Shown: positions 61,262 through 64,000 of the stretch, in pieces
How the letters are laid out: each line of letters starts with the position of its first letter
Position numbering within the stretch: position 1 is the first letter of the stretch
Assembly: GCA_030710605.1 (NCBI GenBank)
Contig: CP092863.1
Span: forward strand, 120,814,927-120,878,926
Reading direction: 5' to 3'
Source of the DNA: Cordylochernes scorpioides
Lineage: Eukaryota; Arthropoda; Arachnida; Pseudoscorpiones; Chernetidae
Length of the DNA: 64,000 nt
The notes under the pieces: model-generated
The model's database searches: none
Told to the model about the DNA's origin: nothing
Seen by the model: only the letters and a program-made list of their open reading frames with translations
Program-made: the position numbers and the translations under genes

Positions 61262-61332
61262 AGTCAAACGTCTTTCTATCTTCTTCTTCTTTCTTATCTC
61301 CACCCAATCACACTAAGCTTGTAAAGCTTGAG
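61262..61332 (-). repeat. (GAA)n-tailed retrotransposon end
   Basis: Minus strand AAGCTTTACAAGCTT, GGTGGAGATAAGAAAGAAG; same end as 36480-36555. Confidence 0.65.
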
Positions 61333-61344
61333 ATTTGTTTTTGT

Positions 61345-61640
61345 TTTGCTTATCTCTAGTACACGTGGTACAGGCCATGATAATCATGGTGGGTAGTTAG
61401 CGACTGCTTTTTAACTGTAAGCGCACCACATGTCTACACAGGTGAAAGCAGTTCGACTTTTCACTTACCAATGTGCCAGAGCCCTGTTTGGTTACTTGCA
61501 CTCGATGGTGGGGTTAGACTTTTGCAAGAATCGGAGGGCCATTGGAGCATTTTTTTTAAACAGAAAAAAGTGTCCAATGCGGGAATCGAACCCGGGTCGT
61601 AGTGGTCGAAAACCAAACGGTTTAACAAGCCTTCCACCGA
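61345..61640 (-). repeat. tRNA-derived SINE, full-length copy
   Basis: B box GGGTTCGATTCCC near 61583-61595, head at 61640, CATGATTATCATGG at the 3' end. Similar to 56640-56945. Confidence 0.78.
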
Positions 61641-62620
61641 TCCCCCACGTCTTCCTATTAAATCCATAAGTTTTATCCATGAGTGTATGTTTATAGTTTA
61701 TTTTTATTGTTTTATTATTACACCCTACCATATAAAAAGTGATATCTTGGTGTCCTATTTTTAGTATTTGCTTTGAACATTTTAAAAATTGATTATTCTG
61801 AGAATTTTTTTAACAAAAGTTGTATTTAAAAAGTTAGAAATTCCTCTCCTCCAAAAACTAACTATCTACGAGGGGAGTTATAATTGATAAAGAAGCAGTA
61901 AACCTGTGGTAGATGTTTTTGAAGAAATAGCCTTAGCCTTTTTAATCAAATTAATTATTTTTTATTCAAATACAAACTGACAAATTAAAATGGTGGCTAA
62001 TATTTTTACATCTACCAAACGAACTAATTATTTATATACTTAGTCTAGCCATAAATATTGTTACAAAAACAAATCAGTGATAAAAACTTTAATTGACCGC
62101 GTTAAGTATTCAAAAATACAGTAGTTGTTATTTGAATATCTCGTGCACACGTGTTTAGAAAAAAAGAATATATTTGTTTTTTGATAATGGATTGGGTGTT
62201 AAAGAAAACCTTATAGCTGTAATAGCCTTACACCAGGTAGGCCAAAGTCCTTCATCCATTTTTAAACTTTTACAAAATTTGAAGATTACGCGTCAATTTG
62301 TGTTTATAGAACTTCAATATTTTCAGGTCACAGAGTTATCCAAACAAAAATACAAATTATTATTCGTTTTATAAATAAAACATAGTGAAGTATTATTATT
62401 TTTCATATTCATTATTAATTTAAAAAAATAGTTTTTAAACACTTTTTTAAAATATTACAAGTCAAAATGAAGAGCACGACTACAAAGCCCTCGATATATA
62501 TTTTGAAAAAATTGTTTTCTTTCACAGCTCCGGGTACGCCATTTTTTAAATATCATATTTAATATATATCTTTTTAAATAAAATTACCAAAGAGGATTGT
62601 TTTAGAACGGTTGTTAGTTC
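61641..62620. other. AT-rich stretch, no gene
   Basis: TAAGTTTTATCCATGAGTGTA at about 61669 is a scrap of the satellite MITE end. Otherwise nothing recognised. Confidence 0.5.
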
Positions 62621-62624
62621 ATTT

Positions 62625-62805
62625 ATAGGGGGTTGGTGGAAGGATGGTCTAAACCGTTGGTTTTCGACCGCTACGACCCGGGTTCGATTCTCACATTGGG
62701 CACTTTTTTCTGATTAAAAAAATGCTCCAATGACCCCCGATTCTTGCAAAAGTCCAACCCAACCAGCGAGTACAAGTAACCAAACATCCTCCAGTGCATT
62801 TATAC
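62625..62805 (+). repeat. tRNA-derived SINE, 5' part
   Basis: GGGGGTTGGTGGAAGGATGG at 62628, B box GGGTTCGATTCTC (62680-62692), linker and start of the body; truncated near 62800. Confidence 0.75.
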
Positions 62806-62934
62806 CTGTGTGACAATCGAATAAAAGCTCTAAAAAATCTCTCTATCTCGTTTATAATGCTCAAAACAATATAAACTAAACTTCATTAAAAGAAAATTGC
62901 TAAATTATTTGGTACCTTTAAGAACAAAAAAAAC

Positions 62935-63075
62935 ATCGCCTGATCGTTAAACTGAAAGTTGCTGATGGCTAACGCCATCTATCGGTATAAATATCAACTA
63001 ATCGTTTATTTTTTAATAATTATTCTTATAATATTGGCAAACTACCTTTATTTAATTTCAGTCATGATTGAAAGA
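62935..63075 (+). repeat. H1 element left arm
   Basis: GATCGTTAAACTGAAAGTTG, CTGATGGCTAACGCCATC, ATCGGTATAAATATCAAC; stops before any hammerhead. Confidence 0.6.
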
Positions 63076-63390
63076 TGCTTGTGGGTTGATCCTATATGGG
63101 TGGACATCTGGAATCTTTGGTATTGGAAGGTGGCAGGTGTTTCGTGTTTGTTCATTACAACTCTATTGGGGAGGGTCTTCTTTCAATATATTTGCATAGC
63201 CTGCCTTAATGTAACCATGGCCAGTTCAGAAATGGTGTTGAGGTAACTATATGTACATAAATAGAGGTTTCCTGGCCGGCATCCAAAATTTATTGTAAAA
63301 AAATAGACGAAAAAATGGACGAAGTGTCTATTTTTTTACGATATATATCGTATATGTTTTCTTAAGATATGTAATTATACGGTAGTATTA
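63076..63390. other. Unassigned; shares GCCGGC block with 26 and 34 kb
   Basis: 63265-63285 (TTTCCTGGCCGGCATCC) matches the segment next to the CTGACGA motifs at 26385 and 33975. A 16-bp inverted AAAAAATAGAC pair follows at 63298-63340. Confidence 0.4.
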
Positions 63391-63394
63391 CATG

Positions 63395-63675
63395 TCCTAA
63401 GTGAACGTGGGTACAGGCCATTGATAATCATGGTGGGTAAGTTAGCGACTGCCTTTGCTGTAAGTGCACCGCAGTTCGACCTATGGACCTTCAAGTTTGC
63501 CAGAGCCCCATTGGTTACTTACACTCACTGGTAGGGTTGGGATTTTACAAGAATCAGGGGCCATTGAAGCATTTGTCTTTCTTTAAAAAAGTGCAAAGTT
63601 CGGGATTCGATCTATGATCGTTACTGTCGGAAATAATCGAAGATTCTACCACTGTTCAACCTACCCCTAAGTCAG
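63395..63675 (-). repeat. tRNA-derived SINE, diverged copy
   Basis: Degenerate B box near 63600 (GGGATTCGATC), ACCATGATTATCAATGG at the 3' end. Confidence 0.65.
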
Positions 63676-63691
63676 TAATGTTGTTGAAGGA

Positions 63692-63898
63692 CACTCATGG
63701 ACAAAACTTAAGGAAGTTATACCTTTCAGCATGTATATCGGGATTATAACTACTGAAATATATTACAGTGACCTTTATTGAAGACACACGATATAAACAA
63801 GTGTGAACAGCCTCTGTATTCTTTAAAAAATCAAAACAAAAAAAAAAACGACCGGCGACATCAAAGACTTTCCACTTCAATAAGTTTTGTCCATGAGT
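63692..63898 (-). mobile_element. Full-length solo copy of the satellite-founding MITE
   Basis: Ends CACTCATGGACAAAACTTA and AAGTTTTGTCCATGAGT are inverted. The interior contains, in reverse order, the 118-bp monomer segment (ATATCGGGATTATAAC, CAGTGACCTTTATTGAAGAC) and the spacer CCGGCGACATCAAAGAC that is present once at the left end of the big array (about 3250-3270). Confidence 0.8.
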
Positions 63899-64000
63899 AT
63901 GCACATAAGAGATATGAGTAACAATAACAGAATAATATAGCAGAATATATATCTACAGAATAAAAATGGCATATATACACACTTATCGGAATTAATTAGA

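Overview
This window is a strongly AT-rich stretch of an animal nuclear genome, almost certainly an invertebrate. It holds one recognisable host exon and a dense, many-layered pile of transposable elements. The host exon (minus strand, 22837-23272) encodes the first transmembrane and first pore segment of a two-pore-domain potassium channel and ends at a clean splice donor, so most of 1-22836 downstream of it may be intron. An arthropod is plausible from the channel sequence and the element mix, but I cannot name the species. There are no bacterial features, tRNA or rRNA genes, or CRISPR arrays.

Layout. 1-3214: SINE, hammerhead-bearing elements, a solo-LTR candidate and a non-autonomous Helitron. 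3215-12104: a TA-flanked MITE whose end expanded into about 24 tandem 118-bp units, split by an almost intact autonomous Helitron (4099-10054) that carries a Rep/PIF1-helicase gene broken by one in-frame TGA. 12105-22836: AT-rich sequence with MITEs, palindromes and two Helitron copies head to head. 22837-23580: channel exon and upstream region. 24182-25479: a Tc1/mariner element with D-41-D spacing. 25500-34100: hammerhead elements, LINE tails, Penelope-like tail arrays and a mariner relic hit by another element. 34128-36000: two adjacent non-autonomous Helitrons. 36150-40700: LINE tail, an inverted pair of Penelope-like 3' ends with GIY-YIG endonuclease coding, and more hammerheads. 41000-48850: nested SINEs, inverted MITEs, Helitrons with a matching empty site, a minisatellite and a solo-LTR candidate. 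49100-51100: LINE relic and an endonuclease fragment that may come from a Helentron. 51800-64000: palindromes, MITEs, LINE fragments, SINEs and further hammerhead motifs.

The most striking theme is RNA structure. At least twelve sites carry the hammerhead arrangement (CUGANGA, stem II, GAAA, minimal stem III, cleavable NUH triplet, stem I). Several have an intact core, and compensatory changes are visible between copies. Related but more divergent motifs (UUGAUAA...GAAA, CUGAAGA...GAAA, CUGUUGA...GAAA) lie at the centres of inverted repeats or in the tails of Penelope-like elements. A separate MITE family carries a covarying hairpin holding CTGATGAGCC with GAAA just upstream, which looks like a permuted hammerhead core. 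Together these suggest that self-cleaving or formerly self-cleaving RNAs are spread over several mobile-element families here.

The mobile elements are informative about one another. Exact insertion boundaries can be read from interrupted repeats: the 118-bp satellite unit, a 13-bp duplication in mariner, a 22-bp duplication in a SINE, a 17-bp duplication in a MITE, and an empty versus filled Helitron site 720 bp apart.
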